Assembly: GCA_031276035.1 (NCBI GenBank)
Contig: JAISNV010000044.1
Location: 1-64,000, forward strand
DNA length: 64,000 bases
Source: Bacteroidales bacterium
Lineage (GTDB): Bacteria; Bacteroidota; Bacteroidia; Bacteroidales; BM520
Direction: 5' to 3'
Shown here: piece by piece, positions 36,214 through 45,073 of the stretch
Layout: each line of letters starts with the position of its first letter
Position numbering within the stretch: the stretch's first letter is position 1
Position numbers and translations under genes: made by a program
The notes under the pieces: model-generated
What the model was told of the DNA's origin: nothing
Databases searched by the model: none
Seen by the model: the letters and a program-made list of their open reading frames with translations, nothing else

Positions 36214-39200
36214 TTATTGTTTTACAATTTTTTCGGTTAATATACCGTCATTGTAAATGATTTGTATTAAATATGTACCTTTTACTAGATAATCAATATT
36301 AATATTGTGTGAATTTGCTTTGATATTAGTTTGATAAACAAGTACACCGGTTAAGGAGTAAATTTTTATTTGATTCATATTTTTACATTCTATAGTAAGA
36401 TTGCCTGTTGTAGGATTAGGATAAATTGTGGCGTTATTACTGTAGTTATTTATACCTGTATATTCTAAGCAAGCTTCAACAGAAGGTTCCGATTCTCCCA
36501 CTGAATTAACAGCGGTAATATAATAACAAATATGTCCGGTATATATATCATTATCTGTATATGAAGTGCCGACTATACCTGATGCAATAATGTCTCCGTC
36601 AACATAGATATTGTAACTATTTGCACAAGCCATATGATCCCACGTAAGTATGGCGGAATTATTAAGAGCTTCAACAGCGAGTCCGGTCGGAGCAGAACAA
36701 ACATCATCGGTAATTTCTATAGAAATACATTCGGGCAGAGATTCGCAACTCGGTGAATTATAAACAGCAATTATACAATAAGTATGAATTCCTTGAGAAA
36801 CATTTTCATGTATAAATGTATTTTCAGTAGGAGTATCAATAGTTATCCCGTCGCATTTAACTATAAAATGTGATGCATCTTCAATAGAATTCCAAGTTAA
36901 TATAACATTGTTGTCTTCGGTATTGGCTGCTAAATTAGAGACAGGTTCGCAGGTACTTACTTCAAAACTGCAATTACATGTAAATTGGGTTGCAACGCCT
37001 GCGGAAGGTGTTCCGGAACTTTGATAAATCATATTTCCGCCTTCATAATAGATTTTGAAAGAACACTCATAGGTATATTGACCGGTAATAAATGTTACGG
37101 TTACATCAGTACCTGCCATAATTTCTAAAGTAAATGAGGCAGATGGGCCGCTGCTGATTGTTAGCTCTTGTGTTGGAGTTCCGTCACTGAATGATACGGA
37201 TAATTTATTTCCGTTCCAACCGTCACCATAACTATCTGCAAGGTCAAATATAACATTACACGAATTTGAAATAGAAAAATCACCTGTGGCTATTATGTTG
37301 CCGGAAGCTTCAAGAGATGCTTCGAATTCAATAACTTCAGTATAAGGTGTTTCTTCATCTATCTCTACATAATAAATGGCTACTACTTCTCCGTCAGGAG
37401 CTATAGTTCCAATATGATATTCCGCATCTAAAATGTTTATATAAGAGCTCGTTGAGCTTAAAGTGCTTACAGCATTCAAAGCGTTAAAACCGCCTTTATT
37501 TTTATAATATACTGCAAGTTGAACTGTATTTCCGGGTTCAAAGCCTCCCGGCCACTCATAATTAACATATTCAAGAACCGGTTTATATGCATTAACATAT
37601 ATTTTACTTTCCCAGGTATTACTACCGTTTACAGCAGTAATATTTATTGCGAAATTCTGACCGTTAGTTATATCTTCAGAAGCGGAAATAGAAAAACCGT
37701 TTTCTACGTTTGCAACTTCTCCCGAATTAATTGGCGGATATGTTGCAGTTCCGGAAACAATAGTTAACATTGGATCATCGCTTGTAATGGTAACTTGAGT
37801 ATTAGTTGTAGTGTTTTCAACACCTACATTTTTTATTGCAATACTTAATGGTGATGTTTCACCGAAACTTAAAATACCGTTTTCACCTAATGTATAGCTA
37901 TCTTTAATAAGATAAGCTCCTTCAGCCGGAACACACTCTATATTTTCATAGATTGTTGCAGTGTTGAAAGCCGTAACAACAAGAAGAATTTCTCCGGGGA
38001 CAAATTCATTTTCAATACTAACTTCACCGTTTTCATTAGTTATTGCTGAAATGTAAACCCCGTCTTGTGAAATACAAACAATAGCATTTTCAACTGGGTT
38101 GCCGTTAGCTGTAATTACTGTATTGAATGGAAGTCCAACCATCATTGTAGACATTGAAGACAGAATTTGTACAGGTTGTTTTGTTCTCAATTGTAAAGTA
38201 GCATCGCCGAAAGAACACCAAGTATGTGCTGTTTCAACATCACTTGAAGTTGAGGATTCGGTCAACATCAAATTATAAGTATTAACAACGATAGAGCCCC
38301 AGGTCGTACGTTGTTCGGTTGTGTTTAATCCGTTTTGTCCCGAATATAAAGAATAATCAAAACCACCTATGAGAATATCATAAAAATAATCTTGTCCGCG
38401 CATCGGTGGTTGCCAAGGTTGGGATATTGATGATAATAAAGCTGCAACGGCACCGCCATTTTCTTTTTTTAACCATGCTTCAGCAAAACAATCACCTCCG
38501 GAGCGATTGAATTCACCCGTATTGCAGGCACAAGCCGTAATAAACGGAAGTTTGTTGCCGTTTGAGAGTTGATTAATATTATTGTTAGTATAGTTAGTAG
38601 TAACGAAACTCGTTTGGGAGCCGTGACCAGCATAAGCAATTGTTGAAGCACCGGCGTTGATATGATTTGTAAGATTAGTTGCATTGGCGCCCGGATCATA
38701 GTTTTGTTTGTGAGCACTGTATGAAAAAGGCTCAAGTCTTTGAGTGTAAATCCTTTGAATATGTGTGTAATCTATTTCACCATCATCGCCAGGACCTTCA
38801 TTTGATGCAATTCCGATAAATGATTCGTGCCAATCGGGATCCATATTAGGATTTTTTTCATATTCAATAGATTTGTTGATTTGAACATTAAGTTGATCGG
38901 CATTAGAACATGAAAAACGTGCGATAGCAATATCCGGAAAATTATCGGTTCCTACAACACAACCTAACTTCGGATCGGCCGGAAGACCGCCGACTAATAT
39001 TGATTGTATGTCAGCCCAATCGCCGATGATTTGTACATATAATATGTTGTTATTATTGTCATATTGATTTTTAATAAAACTTTGAATGTTTGATCCGGAA
39101 TAACCTGTTGAAACAATTTCTTTATGTACAATAAACCCTTTTTCTCTTTTCCATTGAATGTATGAATCGATAGTCTCTGCATCACGTTCTGTTGTAACAA

Positions 39201-39894
39201 CTAATATTTCACCATGTTGAGCCATCGGTAAATCAAATCTGGTAGCATCGGGATTTAAGAAAAGGCTCTGATACATTCCTATGGCTTCTCTTACCGGCGT
39301 CAGATTTTCTGTTAATAACGGATTTGTTGCAGGTTCGTCATTTTCTGTTAACAATACATCAACTCTATTGTAAACACGTAAAGTGTTTGTTGCGGCATTG
39401 TATTGAAATGGAAATACTCTTACAGATGTTCCTCTGACATCACGAATGATGAAAGGTTCTTCAGCTATAGCTAAATTATTCGGATAAAAAGCATCAACTA
39501 TTGAAGCGGGATCAATTTCATAAGGAATTGCGGAGGGGTCTTGATTTCTGTAAATTACTCCTCTGGAAGGAACTAAAGGGTAATCAAGTTTATAATCAGT
39601 ATAATCTAAGTAAATAATACTTAAATCTACATTCTTACGAGCAGGTAATTGGATAGAACCGCTGATAAACGGTAGTTCTGCCCAACCTTTTTCTTCGGTA
39701 ACAGTTGAAGCGTTAAAAATAATCTTTTGAAATTCAACACCATCAAATACCACATTCTTCAAATTCCAATCTGTAATCTCAAATGAAATCTGATATTCAT
39801 TACTGTTTGGTTGTGAAAAATTTGTTTCATAACCTTTTGCATAAGACGATATGCAAGCAACAATTAAAATAAGGGAAAATAAAATTCGTTTCAT
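36214..39894 (-). CDS. Gingipain-like C25 peptidase with fibronectin III and T9SS sorting domains
   Basis: This 1226-residue secreted protein is a second C25 peptidase. It has a signal peptide (MKRILFSLILIVACISSYAKG), a propeptide and a catalytic domain with His near 424 in IAYAGHGSQTSF. The catalytic Cys near 456 is in FITACACNTGEF, followed by DCFAEAWLKKENGGAVAALLSS. Ig-like segments come next, then a DSYGDGWNGNKLSV module (near 895) and two fibronectin III repeats (about 985-1140; NVILTWNS, SAILTWDH). The protein ends in a type A sorting domain (IYPNPTTGNLTIE, YLVKGTYLIQI). It differs from its downstream neighbour in all accessory domains, so the pair is not a simple recent duplication. 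A -7 box lies at 39942-39949. Confidence 0.9.
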   Translation of the reverse strand: MKRILFSLILIVACISSYAKGYETNFSQPNSNEYQISFEITDWNLKNVVFDGVEFQKIIFNASTVTEEKGWAELPFISGSIQLPARKNVDLSIIYLDYTDYKLDYPLVPSRGVIYRNQDPSAIPYEIDPASIVDAFYPNNLAIAEEPFIIRDVRGTSVRVFPFQYNAATNTLRVYNRVDVLLTENDEPATNPLLTENLTPVREAIGMYQSLFLNPDATRFDLPMAQHGEILVVTTERDAETIDSYIQWKREKGFIVHKEIVSTGYSGSNIQSFIKNQYDNNNNILYVQIIGDWADIQSILVGGLPADPKLGCVVGTDNFPDIAIARFSCSNADQLNVQINKSIEYEKNPNMDPDWHESFIGIASNEGPGDDGEIDYTHIQRIYTQRLEPFSYSAHKQNYDPGANATNLTNHINAGASTIAYAGHGSQTSFVTTNYTNNNINQLSNGNKLPFITACACNTGEFNRSGGDCFAEAWLKKENGGAVAALLSSISQPWQPPMRGQDYFYDILIGGFDYSLYSGQNGLNTTEQRTTWGSIVVNTYNLMLTESSTSSDVETAHTWCSFGDATLQLRTKQPVQILSSMSTMMVGLPFNTVITANGNPVENAIVCISQDGVYISAITNENGEVSIENEFVPGEILLVVTAFNTATIYENIECVPAEGAYLIKDSYTLGENGILSFGETSPLSIAIKNVGVENTTTNTQVTITSDDPMLTIVSGTATYPPINSGEVANVENGFSISASEDITNGQNFAINITAVNGSNTWESKIYVNAYKPVLEYVNYEWPGGFEPGNTVQLAVYYKNKGGFNALNAVSTLSSTSSYINILDAEYHIGTIAPDGEVVAIYYVEIDEETPYTEVIEFEASLEASGNIIATGDFSISNSCNVIFDLADSYGDGWNGNKLSVSFSDGTPTQELTISSGPSASFTLEIMAGTDVTVTFITGQYTYECSFKIYYEGGNMIYQSSGTPSAGVATQFTCNCSFEVSTCEPVSNLAANTEDNNVILTWNSIEDASHFIVKCDGITIDTPTENTFIHENVSQGIHTYCIIAVYNSPSCESLPECISIEITDDVCSAPTGLAVEALNNSAILTWDHMACANSYNIYVDGDIIASGIVGTSYTDNDIYTGHICYYITAVNSVGESEPSVEACLEYTGINNYSNNATIYPNPTTGNLTIECKNMNQIKIYSLTGVLVYQTNIKANSHNINIDYLVKGTYLIQIIYNDGILTEKIVKQ

Positions 39895-39941
39895 AAATCT
39901 TAAAATATATTTACAGTTTAATAATTTTATAAAATAATCTG

Positions 39942-39949
39942 CAAATATA
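39942..39949 (-). promoter_or_regulatory. Putative -7 box for the second C25 peptidase gene
   Basis: On the minus strand this reads TATATTTG, fitting TAnnTTTG, 48 nt upstream of the start at 39894. Confidence 0.45.
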
Positions 39950-39999
39950 TGAAAGTTTTTAAATAAAACATAATGAAGATTAATAAAACTTAATGAAAA

Positions 40000-40284
40000 C
40001 TAAAAAATTTTAATGAACTTAACTGCCTCTTCTCCAATCTCTTTGTTTATTTGCTCAATAATAATTGTCTTTGAATATTGTAATTCATTTTTTATTGCCG
40101 CCGAATTAATGTATAAGTATAAACATTCATTCTGAAATTTTACCTTTGTTGTATGTCTATATAAATATTCGCCTGAAATATCCTTCCATGCACTGTGAAT
40201 ACGAGCCTGAAGATATTTGTCCTCAAGTCTTAACTCCTTCAACATGTTTTTAATTACATTTCCGATCTCTTCAGTATTATTCAT
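40000..40284 (-). CDS. DUF721 (DciA-like) protein
   Basis: This 94-residue protein has the DUF721 core: LRLEDKYLQARIHSAWKDISGEYLYRHTTKVKFQNECLYLYINSAAIKNELQYSKTIIIEQIN. Longer members such as DciA load the replicative helicase. The short Bacteroidota form always seems to sit just after recF, as here (6 nt apart), which supports a replication-linked role by context. Confidence 0.85.
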   Translation of the reverse strand: MNNTEEIGNVIKNMLKELRLEDKYLQARIHSAWKDISGEYLYRHTTKVKFQNECLYLYINSAAIKNELQYSKTIIIEQINKEIGEEAVKFIKIF

Positions 40285-40290
40285 ATATAA

Positions 40291-41379
40291 CTATTTCCTT
40301 TCAATTTTAAATACTTTAATTTCCGAATTTACATTACGCATAATCTCATTAAATCTTTCAATGTGCGTATCTGTAATAAAAACCTGGCCGAAATTATCAT
40401 CGGAAACCAAACTAATCAGATTCTCAACACGTATAGCATCAAGTTTGTCGAAAATATCATCTAAAAGCAAAATGGGATTGTTTTGAACAAATTGCTTGAT
40501 GTATTCAAATTGCGCTAATTTCATAGCAATTGTGTACGATTTTTGTTGTCCCTGCGAAGCATAATTCTTTACCGAATAATCATTAATAAAAAACGAAATA
40601 TCATCCTTGTGAATACCTACCGTTGTGTATTTTACCATTAAATCTTTTTGACGGTTTTCTCTTAAATGTTCTATGAAATTATTTTCGTTAAGTTGCGAAA
40701 TATATTCTAAATGAACTTTTTCATTATGATTTGATATTAACTCAAAATATTTTTGAAAGACAGGAGTTAATTTTGAGAAGAAATCTTTTCTGTAATGATG
40801 AATTACTTCTCCGTAAGATACGAGCTGTTCGTCAAGCAATTCGATTAAAGTGAAATCACTCGAAGATGTTTCCGACAATTGTTTTAATAAATTATTTCTT
40901 TGAAGCAAAATTTTATTGTAGGAAACTAAAGAGTCGAGATATTCGACACTGAATTGCGATATCACCATGTCTGCAAATTTTCGCCTGATATCACTTCCTA
41001 AGTTTATCAAATCTTGGTCATAAGGAGAGATCATTATTAAAGGATATTTTCCGATATGATCCGAAAACCTTTTGTAAGTTTTATCGTTTATTGATAATTG
41101 TTTCTTGCCCCCGTCTTTTAATACGCAACTGATTTTATCTGCCGAATTATTTCCTGAAAAGTATCCGTGTATTGCAAAATATTCCTCTCCATGTCTAATA
41201 TTCCTGAAATCTAATGAGTGGAAAAAACTTTTTGAAAAGGAAAGGTAATGTATCGCATCAAGAATGTTTGTTTTACCCGCACCATTCATACCGGCAAAAC
41301 AATTAATCTTAGGAGAAAATTCTCCTTCGAAATTTTCTATATTTTTGAAATTCAGTATTTTTATCTTGTCTATTATCAT
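40291..41379 (-). CDS. recF: DNA replication/repair protein RecF
   Basis: This 362-residue SMC-like ATPase loads RecA at gaps. The N-terminal Walker A is FAGMNGAGKTNILDAIHYLS (near residues 28-47). RecF features NLISPYDQDLINLGSDIRRKFAD, NYASQGQQKSYTIAMKLAQ (ABC signature) and Walker B NPILLLDDIFDKLD are present. Length is normal. Its ATG overlaps the stop of the GH3/beta-lactamase fusion by four bases, so it is translated from a transcript that begins with a cell-wall enzyme. DUF721 follows. Confidence 0.93.
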   Translation of the reverse strand: MIIDKIKILNFKNIENFEGEFSPKINCFAGMNGAGKTNILDAIHYLSFSKSFFHSLDFRNIRHGEEYFAIHGYFSGNNSADKISCVLKDGGKKQLSINDKTYKRFSDHIGKYPLIMISPYDQDLINLGSDIRRKFADMVISQFSVEYLDSLVSYNKILLQRNNLLKQLSETSSSDFTLIELLDEQLVSYGEVIHHYRKDFFSKLTPVFQKYFELISNHNEKVHLEYISQLNENNFIEHLRENRQKDLMVKYTTVGIHKDDISFFINDYSVKNYASQGQQKSYTIAMKLAQFEYIKQFVQNNPILLLDDIFDKLDAIRVENLISLVSDDNFGQVFITDTHIERFNEIMRNVNSEIKVFKIERK

Positions 41380-44321
41380 CTTTTACATCTTTCTATTATA
41401 TCATAAAATTCTTGATGAATATTTGTTCTGATGTTCAGACTCGATAATTTTGTATTGCTTACGTCCGGATTGATTCTGTTTGAGAGAAATACATAAATGA
41501 GGTCATTATCAGGATCCGCCCAAATATAAACTCCTGTGAATCCGGTATGGCCGAAACTGTGATTGCTCGCCGACTTACATGTTGGTCCGGAAGCTTTATA
41601 CATCAACATCGGTTTGTCAAATCCGCAGGCTTTCCGGTTTTCATTTTCCGGGAATTGTGTAACAATAAAATCTTCTATAACATGTTTATGAATGTAATCA
41701 ATATTACCGTATCTTCCGTCAAATAATAACATTTGCATTATTTTTCCCAATTCCTCCGCTGTTGAAAATAATCCTGCATTGCCGGCAACACCGCCGAGCA
41801 TAGCGGCAGTTTGGTCATGAACGTAACCTTTTATTAATTGTCTTCTGAAAGTCTTATCATCTTCCGTCGGTGCAATTCTTTCTTTCGCTATTTTATTTAA
41901 AGGTAAAAAAGTAGTGCTCATTAAACCCATCGGCATATAAAAATTCTCATCAACATATTCGTTCAAATCTTGTAAAACGGTATTTTCAATGGCTTTAGCC
42001 GTCAGAACAAATCCTAAATCGCTGTAAACACATTTGTTTGAATCCAATAACTTAGAGTTAGCTATCGAATCTAAAATAAATAAATCATAATCCTTTTTCA
42101 AATAAACCTTTTCGGCGACTTTGATAGGGTAGTCTTCGCTGAATTTGTCCCTCAAAAGTTCTTTCCGAAGTTCTTCATTCGTCTCAATATTTTTATAGAA
42201 AGGTATGTAAGATTTTAATCTCGCCTGATGAGCCAAAGCTTCTCTAATAATAATATCTTCTTTATCTGTTCCCCGCAAAAAAGGTAGGAAGTCGGAAATC
42301 CTGTAGTCGACATCAAAAATACAATTTTCTTGTAATTTCATGACGGATATAGTTGTAGCCGCAATTTTTGTAATAGATGCCACATCGTAAACCGTTTTAT
42401 TATCTACTTTTGTCGAAGTTTTGTCGTAAGATTGCCGCCCGAAAGATTTATTGTAGATGACGTTTCCTTTATGCACGGCAAATACTTGACAACCCGGGTA
42501 AGCTCCTCTGTTTATTCCGTGAAGTGCAATAGAATCAACCTTACGGAAACTGCCGTATTTATATGTAATTTCATAATCCGGCGGATAAGCTAAAACTTTG
42601 GAAACCGGAATATAAACGCTTGAAAGTACTTTGTATTTCTCATTTATGCTTACCGGTAGTTGCCCGTTTATTGCTATAGCGCCGAATAAAGCCTGTGGAA
42701 GAAGATTAAAAACTTCGTCTGCAGGTTCGTAAGCAAAAACCACGGATTTGTAATTATCTATGTTTGATATTTTTGTTCCGATGTATGGATTCCCTGCAAT
42801 GCACAGAATGCTTTGATGTTGGTTGGCAAGTGTATCAATGAAATTATAAACGCCATCGGAAATATTGAAGTAACTTTTTAATGATGAAGACCAGGTAGCA
42901 ACAAGCGCTATTACTCTATCGTAATTCGAAATGTTTTTAAGTAACTCATTACACTTAGTTTCGGAAGCTTTCGGGTCAAGATTAAAGAAATCCGCATTAT
43001 GATAATTAAGGAAAATGTCTTTAAAATCGCCGGTATTTACGGATGAAATTATAATGCAGGCGGTTTTAATTCTGCTGTCGAGTTTTAAAGGAAGTACTTT
43101 GTCTTCATTTTTAATAGCAGTTATTGCTTCGGCATAAAGGTTTCTTCTGAGGATTTTGTCTTCGGCACAGTTAAGGTCCGTGATTATATTAGTTTCGTTG
43201 ATTCTTTTTCTTTCGGATAATCCGGCAAAATACTTTGCATACAATATTCTACGGCATGAAGAATTAATGCTTTCTTCATTAATGTCGCCATTTTCAATGG
43301 CTTCCAAGGTTTTTTCAATTGCCAAGTCGATATCAATCGGCAGTAATTGTATGTCGTTTCCGGCAATTGCGGATTGAACTTCAATATCACCCGGATTCTT
43401 ATACTGAAGTATAGCACCCATCTCCAATCCGTCGGTAATTGTCAGACCTTTGAAATCGAGTTGATCTCTTAAAAGATCGGTAACAATAGAACAAGACATT
43501 GAAGAGGGAACATTTTCTTCGTGCTCTAATGCCGGAACATAAACATGTGCGTTCATAATACCGATAATGCCGTTATCAATAAGTCTTTTGAAAGGATAAA
43601 GTTCGATGCTGTCTAATCTCTGAACGGAATGATTAATAAGCGGTAGCGAATGATGGGAATCGGTATCCGTATCGCCGTGTCCCGGAAAATGTTTTGCAAC
43701 TGCAATAACACCGTTTTCTTGAAGGCCGAGCATATAAGCTAAACTTTTTCTCGCAACATTTTCCCTGTCTTCGCCGAAAGATCTGTAATTAATAACAGGA
43801 TTTGCAGCATTATTATTAATATCTGCAACCGGAGAAAAACTCATATTAATTCCTATTCTTTTCAACTGTTTTGCAATTGTACGCCCCATATCGTACACAA
43901 TACAATCATCCTTAATGGCGCCTAAAGTCATTTGTTTTGGGAAACCCATAACATTATTTTTCAATCGCATTTCCAAACCCCATTCCGCATCCATACTTAT
44001 AAGTAAGGGTGTTTTAGCAAGCATTTGCCATTTGTTTGTAAGTTGAGCTTGAGTAACCGGATCTCCCTTAAAAAAACAAATTCCGCCAATATTATATTCT
44101 TTAATTTGCCTTTCTATTTCCTTATAATAAGCTTCGTTACCTTCCGAAGAACTACGAATCATCATGGTTTGTCCTACCTTTTCTTTCAAAGTCAAAGAAG
44201 AAAGTACCGAATCAACCCAGTGATCTGCGTCATAATCATTATAAAAAAAGTGAGTCTGTGAATAAGAAATCAAACTCAACAATAATAATATTACTGAAAA
44301 ACAATAGCGTAATAATTTCAC
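41376..44321 (-). CDS. GH3 beta-N-acetylhexosaminidase fused to a class C beta-lactamase-type domain
   Basis: The frame opens at 44357, but a GTG at 44321 gives a clean signal peptide (VKLLRYCFSVILLLLSLISYSQ) and a TATTTTTG -7 box lies at 44342-44349, so GTG 44321 is preferred (981 residues). The N-terminal half is a NagZ-like GH3 glycosidase: AKHFPGHGDTDTDSHHSLP (acid/base His loop) and ITDGLEMGAI (catalytic Asp). A GH3 C-terminal alpha/beta domain follows. The last 380 residues are a serine hydrolase of the beta-lactamase/penicillin-binding fold with SITK (SxxK) and YSDLGF (YxN-like). It would act on peptidoglycan fragments outside the cytoplasm. The stop overlaps recF. Confidence 0.88.
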   Translation of the reverse strand: MKLLRYCFSVILLLLSLISYSQTHFFYNDYDADHWVDSVLSSLTLKEKVGQTMMIRSSSEGNEAYYKEIERQIKEYNIGGICFFKGDPVTQAQLTNKWQMLAKTPLLISMDAEWGLEMRLKNNVMGFPKQMTLGAIKDDCIVYDMGRTIAKQLKRIGINMSFSPVADINNNAANPVINYRSFGEDRENVARKSLAYMLGLQENGVIAVAKHFPGHGDTDTDSHHSLPLINHSVQRLDSIELYPFKRLIDNGIIGIMNAHVYVPALEHEENVPSSMSCSIVTDLLRDQLDFKGLTITDGLEMGAILQYKNPGDIEVQSAIAGNDIQLLPIDIDLAIEKTLEAIENGDINEESINSSCRRILYAKYFAGLSERKRINETNIITDLNCAEDKILRRNLYAEAITAIKNEDKVLPLKLDSRIKTACIIISSVNTGDFKDIFLNYHNADFFNLDPKASETKCNELLKNISNYDRVIALVATWSSSLKSYFNISDGVYNFIDTLANQHQSILCIAGNPYIGTKISNIDNYKSVVFAYEPADEVFNLLPQALFGAIAINGQLPVSINEKYKVLSSVYIPVSKVLAYPPDYEITYKYGSFRKVDSIALHGINRGAYPGCQVFAVHKGNVIYNKSFGRQSYDKTSTKVDNKTVYDVASITKIAATTISVMKLQENCIFDVDYRISDFLPFLRGTDKEDIIIREALAHQARLKSYIPFYKNIETNEELRKELLRDKFSEDYPIKVAEKVYLKKDYDLFILDSIANSKLLDSNKCVYSDLGFVLTAKAIENTVLQDLNEYVDENFYMPMGLMSTTFLPLNKIAKERIAPTEDDKTFRRQLIKGYVHDQTAAMLGGVAGNAGLFSTAEELGKIMQMLLFDGRYGNIDYIHKHVIEDFIVTQFPENENRKACGFDKPMLMYKASGPTCKSASNHSFGHTGFTGVYIWADPDNDLIYVFLSNRINPDVSNTKLSSLNIRTNIHQEFYDIIERCKR

Positions 44322-44341
44322 TTCGAAAAGAATTAATTTTA

Positions 44342-44349
44342 CAAAAATA
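44342..44349 (-). promoter_or_regulatory. Putative -7 box for the GH3-recF-DUF721 operon
   Basis: On the minus strand this reads TATTTTTG (TAnnTTTG), 21 nt upstream of the GTG at 44321. It lies inside the longer open frame, which argues against a start at 44357. Confidence 0.5.
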
Positions 44350-44500
44350 CGAAACAATTAAGAATTTATAATTGAGATTTTACAATTATTTTGAAAGAAA
44401 GAAAAAGATGTGAAAAGCAAAAGGTATTGTAATTTTTTATTTATTGAATATTATGTTTTACACAATGTGTTTTGTGTTGAACTCGGAATACTGAACATAA

Positions 44501-44532
44501 AAAAAATGCCATCCAAACGGAAGGCATTTTTT
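44501..44532 (-). terminator. Terminator of the small outer-membrane protein gene
   Basis: AAAAAATGCC and GGCATTTTTT pair around ATCC-AAAC-GGAA, giving a stem with a U-run on the minus strand, 20 nt after the stop at 44553. Confidence 0.8.
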
Positions 44533-44552
44533 GTTTTATTAGGTTCTGATTT

Positions 44553-45011
44553 TTAGAATCTATAGCGAACGCCGAGAGCTACACCATACCAGTTACCCCA
44601 ATGATTATTGCCAAATCCTAAAACGTTAATCATAGGTCTGTAATCAAGTGATAATTGCAATGGGAATTTAAAGTTATATTCAAGACCGATTTGTCCTTGA
44701 ATACCTACCGCAAACTCCGCATTGCTGAGATCGTAGAGTCCAATATATGCACCGGGTCCAACGAACCAGTCAAATCCTTGAATTCCTGCAATGTTCCAAA
44801 TCCATTGATAAGTAGCTCCAACATTAATACCGTAAATACTTCCAAGGCCTAAACCGGCGTCAATTTCAACTCTATTTGAGCCTACAGGCAATTGGAAAGA
44901 AGCTTCTACATTCCCACCCAGTCTAAGACCGAGGTTCATGCTGTTAGTTTGTGCGTTAACAGTGCAAATTGTTGCTACTGCCAGGCATAATGCTAAAAAT
45001 AATTTTTTCAT
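44553..45011 (-). CDS. Small outer-membrane beta-barrel protein
   Basis: This 152-residue protein has a signal peptide (MKKLFLALCLAVATICTVNAQ) and alternating hydrophobic strands with turn residues: NLGLRLGGNVEASFQLP, VEIDAGLGLGSIYGINVGATYQW, FAVGIQGQIGLEYNF. It ends in GVALGVRYRF, the C-terminal aromatic typical of outer-membrane barrels. About eight strands fit. No specific function can be assigned. Its gene lies 62 nt after the EF-G-like gene on the same strand and ends with its own terminator. Confidence 0.75.
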   Translation of the reverse strand: MKKLFLALCLAVATICTVNAQTNSMNLGLRLGGNVEASFQLPVGSNRVEIDAGLGLGSIYGINVGATYQWIWNIAGIQGFDWFVGPGAYIGLYDLSNAEFAVGIQGQIGLEYNFKFPLQLSLDYRPMINVLGFGNNHWGNWYGVALGVRYRF

Positions 45012-45073
45012 AATTAAAATTTTTAGTTAATAATTAGTTCGTTTAGTTTTAGGATTAATTTATGTTGTGTTTA

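Noticed and set aside
44322-44357. Start of the GH3 fusion at ATG 44357
   Set aside because: The -7 box lies inside it and the GTG at 44321 gives a normal signal peptide.
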